Counted from the stretch's first letter, positions 9,343 through 21,374 are shown. The stretch is DNA of 64,000 nt from Selaginella moellendorffii (GCF_000143415.4 NW_003314377.1:138240-202239), one strand, 5' to 3'. Notes: a model not told the origin generated them from the letters alone. Made by a program: numbers and translations.

Positions 9343-11471
9343 ATGGCGGACTGGGGAGACGACAACGTCCAAGAAGGGGAGGAAGAGGATGGATCGGAGG
9401 ATTTCGAGCTCCCGGAGGAGGAAGAAGGCGCTGGATCGCAGCAGAATCACGGCAGTGACGAGGAGAGGAGCAGCAGCAGTGGCAACGAGGAAGGGAGCAG
9501 CAGCGGTGAGGAGAATCAAGGCGATGGCGATGATCCGGTGGAGATTCAGGATGATCTTTTCGGCCCCGATAACGAAGATTATATGCGCACTACTCCGCAG
9601 AGCCAGCTTCCCATACCAAGTAAGAGCGATTGTTCTTCTTCTCCCTTTTTATTTTTGTTGGTCACACACATTTTTTGTGTAGTCCTTCCCGAGCCCCGGA
9701 ATGACCAAAGGAATGATCACGAGTACCGGCGAGGAAATCCTCGTGGAGAAAGAAATTCATCCTTCTACTCTGGCGGTTTCAAGTCGAAGGATCTCGTTGC
9801 TGACCTGAAGCTTGGCCCTCCTGGCCACTTGGACGAGACCTTGCGCATTGCATGCCCCCCTTTTCAAGAGGTAATCGTCAGGTTTGTGGTTCATTTTTTC
9901 TCCACTTACGTAGGCCTTGATTAACAGTGGAGAAATTTGGCTTGCATGGTGGTTCTTTGGAGCAGCCAAATCAGATTTGCTGTTACAGTCGAACACCGGA
10001 TGGAACCGTTTACTATGACGAAAGGTGTCTGGTGAGTGCGGTGCTTTTGCGAGTGGTTCTCTAAATAATTGAGTTTTCTTTCCTTTTTTATTCCCCTTGT
10101 CGACAGAGAAAATTCAGGAGGAGAGTTCTCTCAAGTTTTGAGGCCGACTTAAACGAGGGGTTTGACTCTTTTGTTCAGAAGAATGATGGTTGGTGATCTG
10201 TGATTTTGCGTGGTTGAGTTTCTTTCTGATTCGCGAGCATTGCAGATTCGGAATCCAGTGCTTTCGGCGACTTGCTGGCGTGTGTGCGAACAAAATTGAC
10301 TTCTTTCAAAGACATTCATTTTGTAGTAAGTTTTCACAAATCTTTACAAATTACCATCACCCATCGTTTTGTTGGCGCAGACATTTCGGAACAACTTAAA
10401 TAAGATACTGGGGACGACCTATAGTAGACGCGACGCCTGGGAGATGGGCGTGCACAAACGTTCTGGAACAGTGTATTTGGATTGTCGTAAAACTCCTGAT
10501 CCTCCCCAGACTGAGCTTCAACAACGACAGTAATCACAGCGCTTCTTCCTCCACTTTTTACTTACGAAAAACTGGTTGTTGCAGATGTTATTGGGGCTAC
10601 AAGTATGAGGAGGTTGCGACTGAAAATCCTCAACGAGATCTCTACGAGATGTCGGGCGACGCAGGGCCGCCTGTCGCTGTGGATGCGAACGTTGAGTTTT
10701 GCACAGTCGTTAGAACCAAACTTGGTCCCCATCGGATCATTATGGGTGCAGAGATCGACTGCTATGACGTCGGCTCCGACGGTACGAAGCGTTACACTGA
10801 GTTAAAGACCAGTCGCGAGGTGAGTGCTTGTTTTTATGTTCTCTTCGACGTTTAGGTGTTATGCTCGCTTGCAGTTGGACAAGAGAAGTTTTGAAAGATT
10901 CGAGAAAGAGAAGCTTTTGAAATTTTGGGTGAGAGTCACTTTCTTGGATATAATTTTCTCTGCCTAACTTGCTTACCATCGCAGATACAATCGTTTTTGG
11001 TTGGAGTTCCACGAATTGTATGCGGCTTCAGGTAATGTTGTTTCTTCCCCTCTTCGGGCAGAGAAATGAATATCTTGATCTGGTCATGAAAAACAGGGAC
11101 GACAATGGTAGGCTTTTGCGCTCTGACATGATGCTCACTCAAGAAATTGCACGTAAGATGAAACAAAAGCATTACTGGGAGGTAAGGCATCTACGTTTTC
11201 AGCGATTCAAGTCAGCAATGGTTGTGACAGGGAGGTGTGTGCCTGGCATTTGCGGATAGAGTCCTCTGCTGGCTCTATGGCAGCGTAAACGATGGTAACG
11301 ACAGAGATCTCTTTCTCTCATTTTGGATTTCACTGAGCTCCAAAACTTGGTGCAGGAGGAGATTATACTCTTCGTTACATTCCCAATAGCAACAGGATTG
11401 AGCTAGTGAACTGTGATTCCTGTCCAAGAGTTATCAGCGAGCACATTGAGCTCCTGGAATCCTCGAGCTAG
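9343..11471 (+). CDS. DXO1: DXO1/Rai1-family decapping nuclease
   Basis: DXO/Rai1 enzymes remove incomplete or NAD caps from RNA 5' ends. The gene starts 35 bp after the PPR stop and has about ten short introns. Exon 1 (9343-9619) encodes an acidic, Ser-rich N-terminal extension (for example [20 protein letters not shown]), as in plant DXO1. After it come [63 protein letters not shown], then the metal-binding motifs: [13 protein letters not shown] (ExD) and YTELKTS (ExK). The end is [20 protein letters not shown], with TAG at 11469-11471. The exon 2/3 junction near 9870/9933 is the least certain; it fits only with an acceptor just before AAATTTGGC. Confidence 0.9.
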
Positions 11472-11961
11472 AAAGCTGCTCGAGAAACCATTTCTAGCAA
11501 CACAGCTACTTCATGGAAAAGTATTTCCAAGCACATAGTTTAGTTTTAAACACTGCGAGTGTATGGACGACAGAGCCACGACAAACGGATCCAAATAAGA
11601 AAACTTTAACACGTCGTTTTTCGCGGGCTAAAGTTTGAAAGATTCCCAGCGAATCAAATTCAAATACTTTCACTTTACACTGGTTTGGCTGTGTTTAATC
11701 AGCGCGGCTCAGCTCCAGCCATTAGGGCTAAGATAAGCGATCCAAATTCCAACCCATCCAGCGCTGTCCAGCCCACCTTGACATGACATCTCTCTTACGC
11801 CATAGCCGGCGGATAGCACTTCCATTCTCTCTGATCAATGAGTTGGGCGGATGGAGATCCATTTGAATCGTCCATCCTTTGAAGCTCTTCCTCGTTGGCG
11901 CTGCTGTTGGAGTGTCGGATCGAAAGGAATTTGGTACCGGACTGATCAGAAAAAGCAGCTC

Positions 11962-12014
<53 letters not shown>

Positions 12015-12345
12015 TTGTCTCTTTGATCTTTCGTTTTCTTTGGTCCGTGAAGAAATGACAGTACGTGCGACAGTCGCCCCCACTAAAACGCACTAAAGAA
12101 GAAGGGGAAGGGAAAAAGGGAGCGAATTCTTTTTCCCTCTATCTATCTAGCGTTTTCGGTGTCTTCCCAATCGAGAATCTCTGGGAAACAAGCAAGAAGC
12201 GATCGATCAGGCGGCTGCCCACATTCCAAAGCGATCCTGGAAATGATGGGCTTGCGCTGAAATTGCGCAATTTCGTCGCGCCGATTGCGATTCGACGCAG
12301 CGAAAACAGAGGATCCGTCTTCCTCTCTTTTATCTTTGGGGAGAG
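11472..12345. other. Intergenic region and leader of GH79 gene
   Basis: No coding sequence is supported. It contains a TC microsatellite (11964-12012) within what is probably the 5' leader or promoter of the gene at 12346. The open frames across the microsatellite encode only Arg-Glu or Ser-Leu repeats. Confidence 0.5.
11964..12012 (+). repeat. (TC)n microsatellite
   Basis: About 24 uninterrupted TC units. Pyrimidine-rich tracts of this kind are common in plant leaders and core promoters. Confidence 0.9.
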
Positions 12346-14676
12346 ATGGGCAGAGCGCTGCTGTTCTTGAGCTGCTGGATCTTTCTCCTGGGCTGGGTTC
12401 ACAAGTGTGGCAGCGCAGCAGCAGCGGCAGTCCCGGGCAGATCCAAGTTTCTGGCGGAGAAGATCGTGGCGAGGGCGGCGGTGGTGGAGATCAACACGAG
12501 CAACACAATCTGGCGGGTGTCAGAGGGATTTCTGTGCGCCACGCTCGATTGGTGGCCAGCGGAGAAATGCGATTATGGGACTTGCAGCTGGAAGGACGCC
12601 TCGCTCCTCACCATGGCAAGTTTGCTCGCCAAATCCCTCCTTTTATCTCGATTTCTTCCTTGCTCATCAGATTTCTCCATGTTTGGTAGGATCTCAAGCA
12701 CCCACTGCTGGAAAATGCCATCAAAGGTGAGTGAAGAGTACAGGGAATTCCAGCTCTCAGCCACCAAAGTTTTGGTTTTTTCTCGCAGCTCTCTATCCAC
12801 TCACATTGCGCCTGGGCGGATCGCTCCAGGACCGAATGTTCTACAAAGTCGGGAGGAGCGCGCAGCGGCCATGCTCCAACTTCGTCAAGCAGCAAAATTC
12901 CATCTTTGGATTCTCCGAGGGCTGCCTCAACATGTCGCGCTGGCTGGAGCTCAACTCACTGTTCCAAAGGACAGGGTATAGTTAGTAAGCAAAACTTTCC
13001 CTTCATCTCCTCCCTTAAATTCGCGTCTTGTTCGTGCCAGAGCTTCTGTGGCATTTGGATTGAATGCTCTCAATGGCCGCCAGCGCGTTTCCAAAGGGGT
13101 TTACTCAGGATCCTGGGATTCGACCAATGCCGAAGATTTCATCAAGTTCACCCACGACAGTAAAATCGCCATCGCGGCTTGGGAGCTTGGTAAGATCTTC
13201 ACAACGTTTGCATTTACAGCAAATGCCCGGTCAAGGCAACCTTTTGACGTTTCGGATTTCCAGGCAACGAACTTAGTGCCAATGGAGTTGGCACGACGAT
13301 CAACTCTCGTCAGTACGCCACCGACGTGAAATCTCTTCGCGAGATCATCGACGGGATATATGGCGACCAGATCGACAGGCCGATGGTGGTTGCTCCCGAT
13401 GGATTCTTCGTGGCGGCGTGGTATCAGCAGCTCTTGCAGTCGACAGGGCCGCGAGTGCTGGACGCAGTGACGAGGCACATTTACAACCTTGGAGCTGGCG
13501 TGGATCGCCATCTCATCCAGAAGATTCTAAGCCCGACTTATCTCAGCCAGGAGGCCGGAGCTTTCAAGCAAATGCGTGACACCGTCTCGAGATATGGTCC
13601 CTGGGCTCAAGCCTGGATTGGAGAGGCCGGAGGAGCTTACAACAGCGGCCAGCACCTTGTCAACGATGCGTTCGTGTCTAGCTTTTGGTATGTAAAATTC
13701 CTCTCTTTAGCGTTTCTTCTTTCGGTCTTTTCCTTTCTTTCCGATTGAGTGAAGATAGTTCTATTGTTGTGAGTTTGGATGGCTAAAGGTCTGGTTCCTG
13801 GTTTTGGAAGCTAGAATATTGGTCTTTCTGCTTGTGCTTTTTTGGTAGATTAAGAATCAAGATGGTGTTTTTTTGTTTTTTTTTTTCTTTTTTTTTTTTG
13901 TCTCAGTGGTTCAATGTGTGATTTTTTGGAATCAGGTATTTGGACCAGCTTGGCATGGCTGCATCGCACAGCACCGCTGTCTACTGTCGTCAAAGTCTCG
14001 TAGGCGGAAACTACGCACTGCTTCGGACAAATAGTTACAATCCCAATCCGGACTACTACAGGTGTGTCTTGTGTTCTCATGCGTTAAGTTCTTTCTTCAC
14101 TGTTTTTTTCTCTTTGTTGCATTCGTCAACCGGGCTGCTAAGAGTCTCCCTTTTGTCTATGGTTTCTTGGCAGCGCTCTTTTGTGGAAACAAGTAATGGG
14201 CAATGACGTCTTGCCTGCGACAGTGGTCAGCGAGACTTATCTTCGCGCGTATGCACACTGTGCAAAATCAAACTCGGTAAAGAGATTCTGAAAAGCTCCC
14301 TTGGATCCACCACTAAAGTTGTATTCGTTCTTTGTTTTCCATTCATCCCCAGGGTGGACTAGCCGTGCTTGTCATCAACATGAGCAACTCCACGGTCTAC
14401 AGCGTGAGCCTCAAGCTGTCGGGCTTCGCAAAGAGCAGCAAAGGCTCTAGTCGAACGCCCCGGCTCGAATACCACTTGAGTGCTCCCCTGACGGATCTCC
14501 AGAGCCAGAGCATACACCTTAACGGCAAACTCCTCGACGTGACTCCAGATGGCAACATCCCCGTTCTGAAGCCAATCTCGGTGGATTCCAAGCAGCCCAT
14601 CACGATTGCCCCGCTCAGTATTGCATTTGTTGTGCTGCCTGATGCTAAGCTCCAGGCATGCACCATAGTTGAGTGA
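12346..14676 (+). CDS. Heparanase-like glycoside hydrolase (GH79)
   Basis: Secreted beta-glucuronidase-type enzyme like Arabidopsis GUS1-3, acting on glucuronic-acid side chains of arabinogalactan proteins in the wall. Eight exons (12346-12615, 12690-12726, 12789-12975, 13041-13189, 13264-13687, 13936-14061, 14174-14276, 14353-14676) give 539 residues. A hydrophobic signal peptide (ALLFLSCWIFLLGWV) starts the protein. GH79 landmarks follow: VSEGFLCATLDWWP, LYPLTLRLGGSLQDR, the acid/base Glu in WELGNEL, and the nucleophile Glu in WIGEAGGAYNSG. The C-terminal beta domain includes GGLAVLVINMSNSTVYSVSL. The first intron begins with GC (GCAAGT at 12616). Intron 5 carries a long T tract near 13870-13900. 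Confidence 0.93.
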
Positions 14677-15236
14677 AACTCTTTAGGAGGAAAAAATGTA
14701 CAAATGGAGCAAGTTCCACTAAACGTATAAGTTGACAATCTACGCTATAATTTTAAATATTTGTATATTCGATTGAAGACTATTTGGGCCTCTAATATTC
14801 AAGCGCCTCTAAGTCCAAGTTCCAGCATTTTTTTTTCCTTTTCTAGCATTTTTAATACAATATATAAATCATTGATTTGTTTACACTTGTTCTTCTATTT
14901 TTCTTTAATTATTACTTTAATTTATATTATTCTTAATATTTTAAAATTAAAATTTTTTTAATCTTTAAAAGTGGTATATATGAACATGAAGCATGGGACC
15001 CAAACATCTCTGCCACCTGCTAAACTCAACGGAAATTACTCAACAAAAACTTCTTTTGATGATATGAAAATCTTAAATTTCAAATTAAAGTTAAAAAGTA
15101 AAAAATTAATTTAAATATATAAAGTTGACTAAAACTGAAAATGTATTTAAACTTAATTTTATGAGTTAATCTAACCAGTTTAATAAAAATAATTAGATCT
15201 CCAAGGCTATGTTTTAGGGTTTTCCGAGCGGTGGCG
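14677..15236. other. AT-rich intergenic spacer
   Basis: Strongly AT-rich between 14750 and 15200, with no coding potential or repeat recognised. The last ~40 bp form the leader of the TLC-domain gene. Confidence 0.5.
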
Positions 15237-16171
15237 ATGGCGACTGCGATAACGGGGACGACGATGGAATTGGCTGTGGGGGTGGCCCTGTGGAGCTCGC
15301 TCTTCACCGCAGTGCGCTTCATCCTCTTCCCAAGCAGATCTCACGATTTCTCCAACCGCATTGTCTCCCTCGTCCACGCCTTCGTCGCGCTTGCGCTGTG
15401 CACGCTCTCGCTCCACGACTGGCGGCACCCCTTCCAGCCCCTCGCCTCGCCCGCCTCCCCAGCGCAGGTGAGCGATTGAACTTTCTCCCTCCTGCAAGAA
15501 GAGATCGATCCATGAGATCTTCGTCCACAGGTCAGAGCAATCACCGTGAGCCTCGCCTACTTCATCTACGATTTCTTCTGCTGTCTCCTCGAGGTCCCTT
15601 TCGATGCCGCCACCGCTCTTCATCATCTGGTTAGCATCATGGGCCTGTGCTATGGATTTCTCTACAAAGTGGTGAGGAAGAGCAAACTCATTCGTTTTTA
15701 ATTGGTTGATCTTAGTTTTTTCTTCTTTCATCCAGTCTGGAACTGAGCTTGTGGGCTGCCTGTGGCTCATGGAGATGTCCAATCCATGCATGCATGCACG
15801 GGAGATTCTCAAGGAGCTGGGCGTCAAAGATCGACCACTCAACTTGTGGAACGACGCAAGTTCTTGGCCCTGGATCTCTCCTCGCTTTATTTTTTAATCT
15901 CTCCTTCACTCTTTGCCACTGCATTGCAGCTCTCATTTGCGATCACTTTCACCATCGCTAGGATGGGATTCGGACCGTACCTCACTTTCATCACCTTGAG
16001 AGCCAACAATCCACTGACTGTCAAGGTGAGTTCTCACAAATAGCTCGAAAAATGAAAGAAATCACCTCGCAGTTGGGAGCTTCCGGGATTCAAATCGTAA
16101 GCGTCTTTTGGTTCTACAAGATCGCCAGGCTCGTCCGCTACAAGCTAAAGAAACAAGTCAAGTCCAGCTGA
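15237..16171 (+). CDS. TLC-domain membrane protein
   Basis: Five exons (15237-15467, 15531-15671, 15736-15855, 15930-16025, 16073-16171) give 228 residues. It is a multi-pass protein with the TRAM-LAG1-CLN8 (TLC) fold: an N-terminal anchor MELAVGVALWSSLFTAVRFI, then VSLVHAFVALALCTLSL, ITVSLAYFIYDFFCCL, ALHHLVSIMGLCYGFLYKV with the family's conserved HH pair, ELVGCLWLMEMSNP, and ARMGFGPYLTF, ending in a basic tail KLKKQVKSS. It resembles the TMEM136/TLCD group, not ceramide synthases. The ligand and role are unknown; lipid handling in the endomembrane system is the usual inference. Intron 3 starts with GCAAGT at 15856, another GC-AG intron. Confidence 0.85.
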
Positions 16172-16248
16172 TCGAAAACGCGGGTACCTTGTTTTGTTTT
16201 TACTTCCTCCATAACACGAGCGTCGCAACTTGGAGCTTGTTGGAGCGA

Positions 16249-16758
16249 TCAAAGCTTTTTGTTGGCAATGAGAATTCCATCCATGTCCGAGTAGCACCAC
16301 TCTCCTGGTAAGATCCTCACGCCACCAAAGACCACAGCCACGTCCTTCTCGCCCTGTCCTCGTTTGAAGCTCTTGAGTGGATGCGGAGCCAGCGCTCTCA
16401 CTCCGACGTCCACCGCGTTGATCTCTTCCACGTCTCGGACGCATCCGTTCACTAGAATTCCTGCCCAGCCATTGGTCGAAGCCATCGCTGCCAGGTTTCC
16501 TCCCAGCAGCGCGCACCTTAGGCTGCCACCTCCGTCCACGACCAGCACCTTTCCATCACCCTGCTGCTCCAGAGCCGCACGAACCAGCGAGTTGTCCTCG
16601 AAAACCTTAAGAGTTGTCACCGGACCCGAGAAGGAACAACGCTTCCCGTACACTTGGAAAGCTGGCGCCAAGACGCGGACTGTACCACCGGTGATTATCT
16701 CCTCATAGTACTTGTCACAGAGGTCCGTCGTCGGCATGGTCATGAAGCCTTGCTGCAT
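16249..16758 (-). CDS. RraA-like protein (HMG/CHA aldolase family)
   Basis: A coding segment of 169 residues, matching the usual RraA length. RraA-fold proteins include bacterial inhibitors of RNase E and plant enzymes annotated as 4-hydroxy-4-methyl-2-oxoglutarate aldolase. The order fits: [47 protein letters not shown], then [17 protein letters not shown] with the Arg and Asp of the active-site loop, and [11 protein letters not shown]-like [13 protein letters not shown]. The ATG at 16758 lies 24 bases after a probable 3' splice site (TTTGTGCAG near 16783), so a 5'-UTR intron is likely. MTMPTTDL, five codons later, is an alternative start. Confidence 0.88.
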   Translation of the reverse strand: MQQGFMTMPTTDLCDKYYEEIITGGTVRVLAPAFQVYGKRCSFSGPVTTLKVFEDNSLVRAALEQQGDGKVLVVDGGGSLRCALLGGNLAAMASTNGWAGILVNGCVRDVEEINAVDVGVRALAPHPLKSFKRGQGEKDVAVVFGGVRILPGEWCYSDMDGILIANKKL

Positions 16759-17565
16759 TGCGGAGAAAACCGTTTTGGACCTGCACAAATCAATAGAACA
16801 CTTCTGAGAAATCAGAAAGATTAAAGAAACACGAGCAAGCTCAAAATTGAGTAGCAAGACATCTAGCCATACCCGGTGCGAAGATGAAAAAGCCCTCTAG
16901 AAACTAAAGCCCTTGCCATGGCTATAGTTCAGGGAAAGCGATTCGAACCCGCGAACTCGCGAGTCGTGACGAGAAAAAGTTTTCCATTACGTACGTTCTT
17001 GAGTGTCTGAATGCCTTCAGTGGAGCTGACGGTCTTCAATCAGTCAGTCACAGGTCTATAAAAGTAAATGTGAAATCGCTGCTGTCTGGTACAAGACGCC
17101 ATAAAACCACAACACGTTAACAGAGTAACAACAATGGTGAGAGTATTTTTACCTTCGTTTCGTGTCATGCTCTCCTTTTCTATACCATAAAACTTTCTTA
17201 CAGATGCAAGCGCGACCACCCATCACGTCCTGCTTCTTTACGGCTGCTTTTGCAATCACTCCATGCTGAAGCTTTGCAAAAGCTTGTGGAGCGAATTAGG
17301 AGCCTTGGCTGAGATTTTCCAAAAGCGCCGACTCGCGCCTTGAATGTGAAACGGGGAATCCAGATCGTGACCTCCACCACAGTTCCTGCATAGGCCTCAC
17401 TGTGTCACACAGTCTTTCAAGGAAACTCTTGCTACCTTCGATATCTGTGCCGGCGTTGGAGGTGTTGGAGAAGCAGGAACCTCGTGTTCCTCTCTCTCTT
17501 GCGCAGGTAGCGATTTCTTTTCTTGCTTTCTGTCGAAGTCGTTTCTGTCTTAGGCTCCTGAAGCA
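16759..17565. other. Divergent spacer between RraA-like and HOTHEAD-like genes
   Basis: No coding sequence is supported. It holds the probable 5'-UTR intron of the minus-strand gene and a long leader or promoter for the plus-strand gene, with a TATAAAAG at about 17057. A tRNA B-box-like GATTCGAACCC at about 16940 lacks a cloverleaf. Confidence 0.45.
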
Positions 17566-19427
17566 ATGGAGAATGAGCTGCTAGCAATCGTCTCCGTTTT
17601 GTTGCTGTTGTCAGCTGTTGTTGGTGCACAGCCAGGTATTGCTCTCCTGTTGGACTCAAAGTCCGACGAAGTTCAGAGTTGAAGAGAATCAAAGTGTTTT
17701 TCTTACCACTATACAGGGAAGTTCACGTTCTTGCAAGAGGCCTCTTCCTCGGCCTCGTCCAATGAGGAGTACGACTACATTGTCGTCGGCGGTGGCACTG
17801 CCGGTTGCCCCTTGGCTGCTACGCTGTCCGAAAAGTTCAAAGTCCTGCTACTGGAACGTGGTGGAGTGCCTTACGGCAATCCAGACATCGAGAGAATAGA
17901 GATGTTTGTCCACAATCTGGTCTGGACCAATGCAACTTCCCCGGCGCAAGCCTTCATCTCGGAGGATGGAGTCATCAACAGACGGCCCCGGGTTCTCGGT
18001 GGAGGGACCTGCTTAAATGCGGGGTTCTACACCCGTGCAAGCCAAGAATTTATCCAAAAGGCCGGATGGGACGAAAAACTTGTCGACGAATCTTACTCCT
18101 GGGTGGAAAACGTGGTCGCTTTTGCTCCGGAACTAAAGCAGTGGCAATCTGCGGTCAGAAGAGGTTTGTTAGAGGTTGGAATACTTCCAGACAATGGAGT
18201 CACGTACGATCACTTGATTGGTACCAAGACCGGAGGATCGATCTTCGATAGCAATGGACATCGCCATACGGCCGCAGATCTGCTCAAATACGCAAATCCG
18301 AGCAGCATCAAAGTAATGCTGCATGCAACAACAAACAAAATACTATTTACCGGTACGAAGTCTCATCTGTTTTTTTACCAGACAGTTCACTGACATTGAG
18401 ACTTTCAGCTGATAGCGAACGTCCAAGAGCATACGGTGTCGTGTACACAGATACGTCTGGTATGGAGCACCGCGCAGTTCTCAATTCAAATCCACGCAGC
18501 GAGGTCATACTATCTGCCGGAGCACTGGGGAGTCCACAATTGCTGATGCTGAGTGGAATTGGTCCAGAGGAGCACCTAAAGGCGTTCAAAATACCAGTAG
18601 TCATGAACGCACCAAATGTTGGTCAGGGAATGGCAGACAATCCTATGAACGCAATCTTTGTACCTTCACCGAAACCGCTCGAGGTATCGCTGGTGGAAGT
18701 CGTTGGCATCACCAGCTTTGGCAGCTTCATCGAGTCTGCTTCGCCGGCTCTTGGTATCACGATGATCAGCAGCGTTCCTCCGCCACTGCGAACACCGAGT
18801 TTCATACAGGCTGTTCAGAATCAGCTACAAGAGATGTCTTCCTACCTCCCGCGTACTGGAGTTCTGATGGAGAAGGTAGATGGCCCAGTCTCCAGTGGTT
18901 ATCTCAAGCTTCGCAACACCGACCCTCACGACAATCCCGCAGTACGGTTCAACTACTTCTCCGATCCCCAAGACTTAAACAAGTGTGTCCAAGGAATCCA
19001 GCTTATCGAAAGAGTCATTGGTTCGTCCTCAATGACATCTTTCACGTACGTGAACCCCGAGGAAATACCGGAACCGATGCTCAAGTTCGTGAGTCTGCTC
19101 GGAAACCTTTTGCCGCTGGATACGTCAAACAGGATCGCGATGGAAACTTTTTGCAGAGCAACTGTGACCACGATTTGGCATTACCACGGCGGCTGTCAAG
19201 TTGGACGAGTTGTAGACGACAGCCATCGGGTCATCGGTGTGAATAACCTCCGAGTCATAGATGGATCGACGTTTCTGTCATCTCCAGGAACCAACCCGCA
19301 AGCTACTGTCATGATGATGGGAAGGCAAGTAAGCTCCCTTTCCAGTTGCATCGGACTGAATCTCTAGTGACTCGTCTGCAGGTATATGGGTGTGAATATC
19401 CTCAAGGAACGTGGATCAAGCTACTGA
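17566..19427 (+). CDS. HOTHEAD-like GMC (FAD) oxidoreductase
   Basis: GMC-family flavoenzyme related to HOTHEAD and mandelonitrile lyases; HOTHEAD is thought to oxidise long-chain omega-hydroxy fatty acids for cuticle. Four exons (17566-17635, 17717-18352, 18409-19324, 19382-19427) give 555 residues. A signal peptide (LLAIVSVLLLLSAVVGAQP) is followed by the FAD-binding YDYIVVGGGTAGCPLAATLS and VLLLERGG, the GMC signature PRVLGGGTCLNAGFYTRA, the second signature AGALGSPQLLMLSGIGP, and the active-site HYHGGC plus GTNPQATVMMMGRYMGV. The last intron starts with GC (GCAAGTAAG at 19325); using the nearby GT would break the conserved GR-YMG junction. Confidence 0.93.
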
Positions 19428-19541
19428 TAAGTATATAGGAAATTATTCCTGCGAAGCGGACGTAAGCAGCAGCTAGGAAAAAAAAAGAAATCGGTATAAT
19501 TTGTACCTGAATTTAACAAATGTAATTCCCTGTCCAGAAGA

Positions 19542-21146
19542 TTACTTTAAGTCCTTGGCAGCTGAGCAGCAGACTTGTTGTAAGAACTTGCGTTTTATGG
19601 CGTCAACCACAAGTTCCATTCTCATTCCTCTGCTTCCCTTCACGAGCACAACGTCACCGGGCGTGACCCTGGCAGTAAGTTCCTCGGCAAGAGCAGCGGA
19701 GTTTTCACATTTCACCACCTCGCACTTTTCCAGTTCTAGACCATTAAGCGCGTCAGAAAATGCAGGCCCTGCTGTACCAATAACATCCACATGGACCTCT
19801 TGACAGCACTTAATGGCCTTCATGTGAGCGCCCCTGGCGAAATCTCCCAATTCGAGCATATCACCCAGCGCCACAACTTTCCTGCCTTTGCATTCGACAC
19901 TGGCCAGGATCTCCAAAGCGACTGTCATACTCATGGGATTCGCATTGTATGCGTCATTGATCAGCTGGATGTTGGAACTTATAGCTTCCAACCTCGACCT
20001 CATGCCAACCGGTGAAAACTTGGAAATCGATTCTGATGCTGCCTTCAGTGGAACCCCCAGACTGGTCGCAACACACGCTGCTGCGCAAGCATTTGAAGCC
20101 AGATGGATTCCCGGGCATGACAAAAACGTTGTCTCGAAACCTGGAACACCTTGTTGTTGCAAAGTAAATTTGACACCCTGACCACCACTGGTGACTTCTC
20201 CGTTTAGCAAACGCAAGTCACTTACTTCCGAGCGTCCAAAGAATCTCTAGAAAATGTTTTAACAGTTAAGAACACAAGCGGAGAAAAGAAAAGAAAAACT
20301 TACAATCATTGCATCTGGTGAGACAGGCATAGCCATCACTAAAGGATCATCCGCATTAAGAATGCATACGTCTCCGCGTCCAGAATCCCTGAAAAGCTCT
20401 CCCTTGGCCAAGGCCACTTGTTCTAAACTGCCAAGGTTCTCCATATGAGCAGGACCGACGTTTAAAACCACCCTCACCGACGGCTTGCAAATCCTGGACA
20501 GCTCCAAAATCTCCCCCAGGTGGTTCATTCCCATCTCTATAACGCACGCCGGAGAAAAAGATGGCAGTGCTAGTAGTGTCAGAGGAACGCCAATATGATT
20601 GTTCTCACTCCCCTGTGTCTGGTGTATGTGCCCGAGAGATTCCAGAGCCAGTGCGACCATAGCCTTCGTGGTTGTCTTCCCACAACTCCCAGTAATTCCC
20701 ACTACATGACCTCTATATCTGTTCCTTGCATCGACCGCCAGCTTGTGCAAAGCTGCCAGAGAATCCGACACCTCCACGAATCCCACGGGCCAGTCTGTCG
20801 GCATCGATCGGCCAATCGCTCCAGCACACCCGGCGGCCAGGGCTTGCGCAAGGAAGCTGTTCCCATCGAAATTTCGACCTACGAGCGCTAGAAACCAGTC
20901 ACCCCGGTGGATTCCCCTAGTGTCTGTGCAAATGCTGCCAGGCGATCCCTGCTTCGCTAAAATCCCGCCCACCGCCTGCGCGATCTGCTGGCAATCCCAG
21001 ATTACCCCGCGAGGACCGTCCTCCCAATCTCCAAACGAGCGGCCGGAAGACGCTAGCGTCTTCGATCTAAAGCTCCTGGAGCAAACTATCGTACCTGGAG
21101 CTCGCGTCGTGCTGGGCGGAGCGCAGAGGACGACGCCCAGCAACAT
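19542..21146 (-). CDS. MurF: MurF, UDP-MurNAc-tripeptide-D-Ala-D-Ala ligase
   Basis: MurF adds the D-Ala-D-Ala dipeptide in the last cytoplasmic-type step of peptidoglycan precursor synthesis. Two exons (20304-21146 and 19542-20246) give 515 residues. A 45-residue N-terminus rich in Ser, Thr and Arg resembles a plastid transit peptide. The Mur ligase domains follow: SICTDTRGIHRGDWFLALVG, the ATP-binding GITGSCGKTTTKAMVALAL, QGSENNHIGVPLTLL, CVIEMGMNHLGEIL, ILNADDPLV, then RSRLEAISSNIQLINDAYNANPM split over the central and C-terminal domains, and VLVKGSRGMRMELV. In mosses this pathway is needed for chloroplast division, so the same role is inferred. The gene ends 115 bp from HOTHEAD, convergently. 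Confidence 0.95.
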
Positions 21147-21245
21147 TCCTCAAGAACTAGGGTTTAATCTATGCCGTTGGAATCTAGTTTGAATTTGACC
21201 GTCGGATTAAAGACCTGTTAGAGAAAAAAAGAATAAAATAGAATT

Positions 21246-21317
21246 TATCAGAGACAGGTTTCGATCCTGTGACCTGTGGGTTATGGGCCCACCACGCTTC
21301 CGCTGCGCCACTCTGAT
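21246..21317 (-). tRNA. tRNA-iMet: Initiator tRNA-Met (CAU)
   Basis: A 72-base cloverleaf on the minus strand starting ATCAGAGTGGCGCAGCGGAA, with anticodon loop CCCATAACCC preceded by GGG, the three G-C pairs typical of initiators. The T loop is ATCGAAA instead of TTCGA, an initiator hallmark. Acceptor ends ATCAGAG and CTCTGAT pair fully. The T stem ACAGG/CCTGT differs from the more usual CCAGG/CCTGG by a paired change. A T run at about 21224-21230 downstream serves as pol III terminator. No intron, CCA not encoded. Confidence 0.96.
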
Positions 21318-21374
21318 TTTGTTGTAAGCCTCTATCTGAAAGAAATTATCGCATTTCTTGTGTAAAGGAAGTAA

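Noticed and set aside
11728-12096. Frames encoding Arg-Glu or Ser-Leu repeats
   Set aside because: Produced by the TC microsatellite alone.
16930-16990. Possible tRNA on the minus strand with a GGTTCGAATC B box
   Set aside because: No acceptor or anticodon stem can be paired; likely a chance or SINE-derived match.
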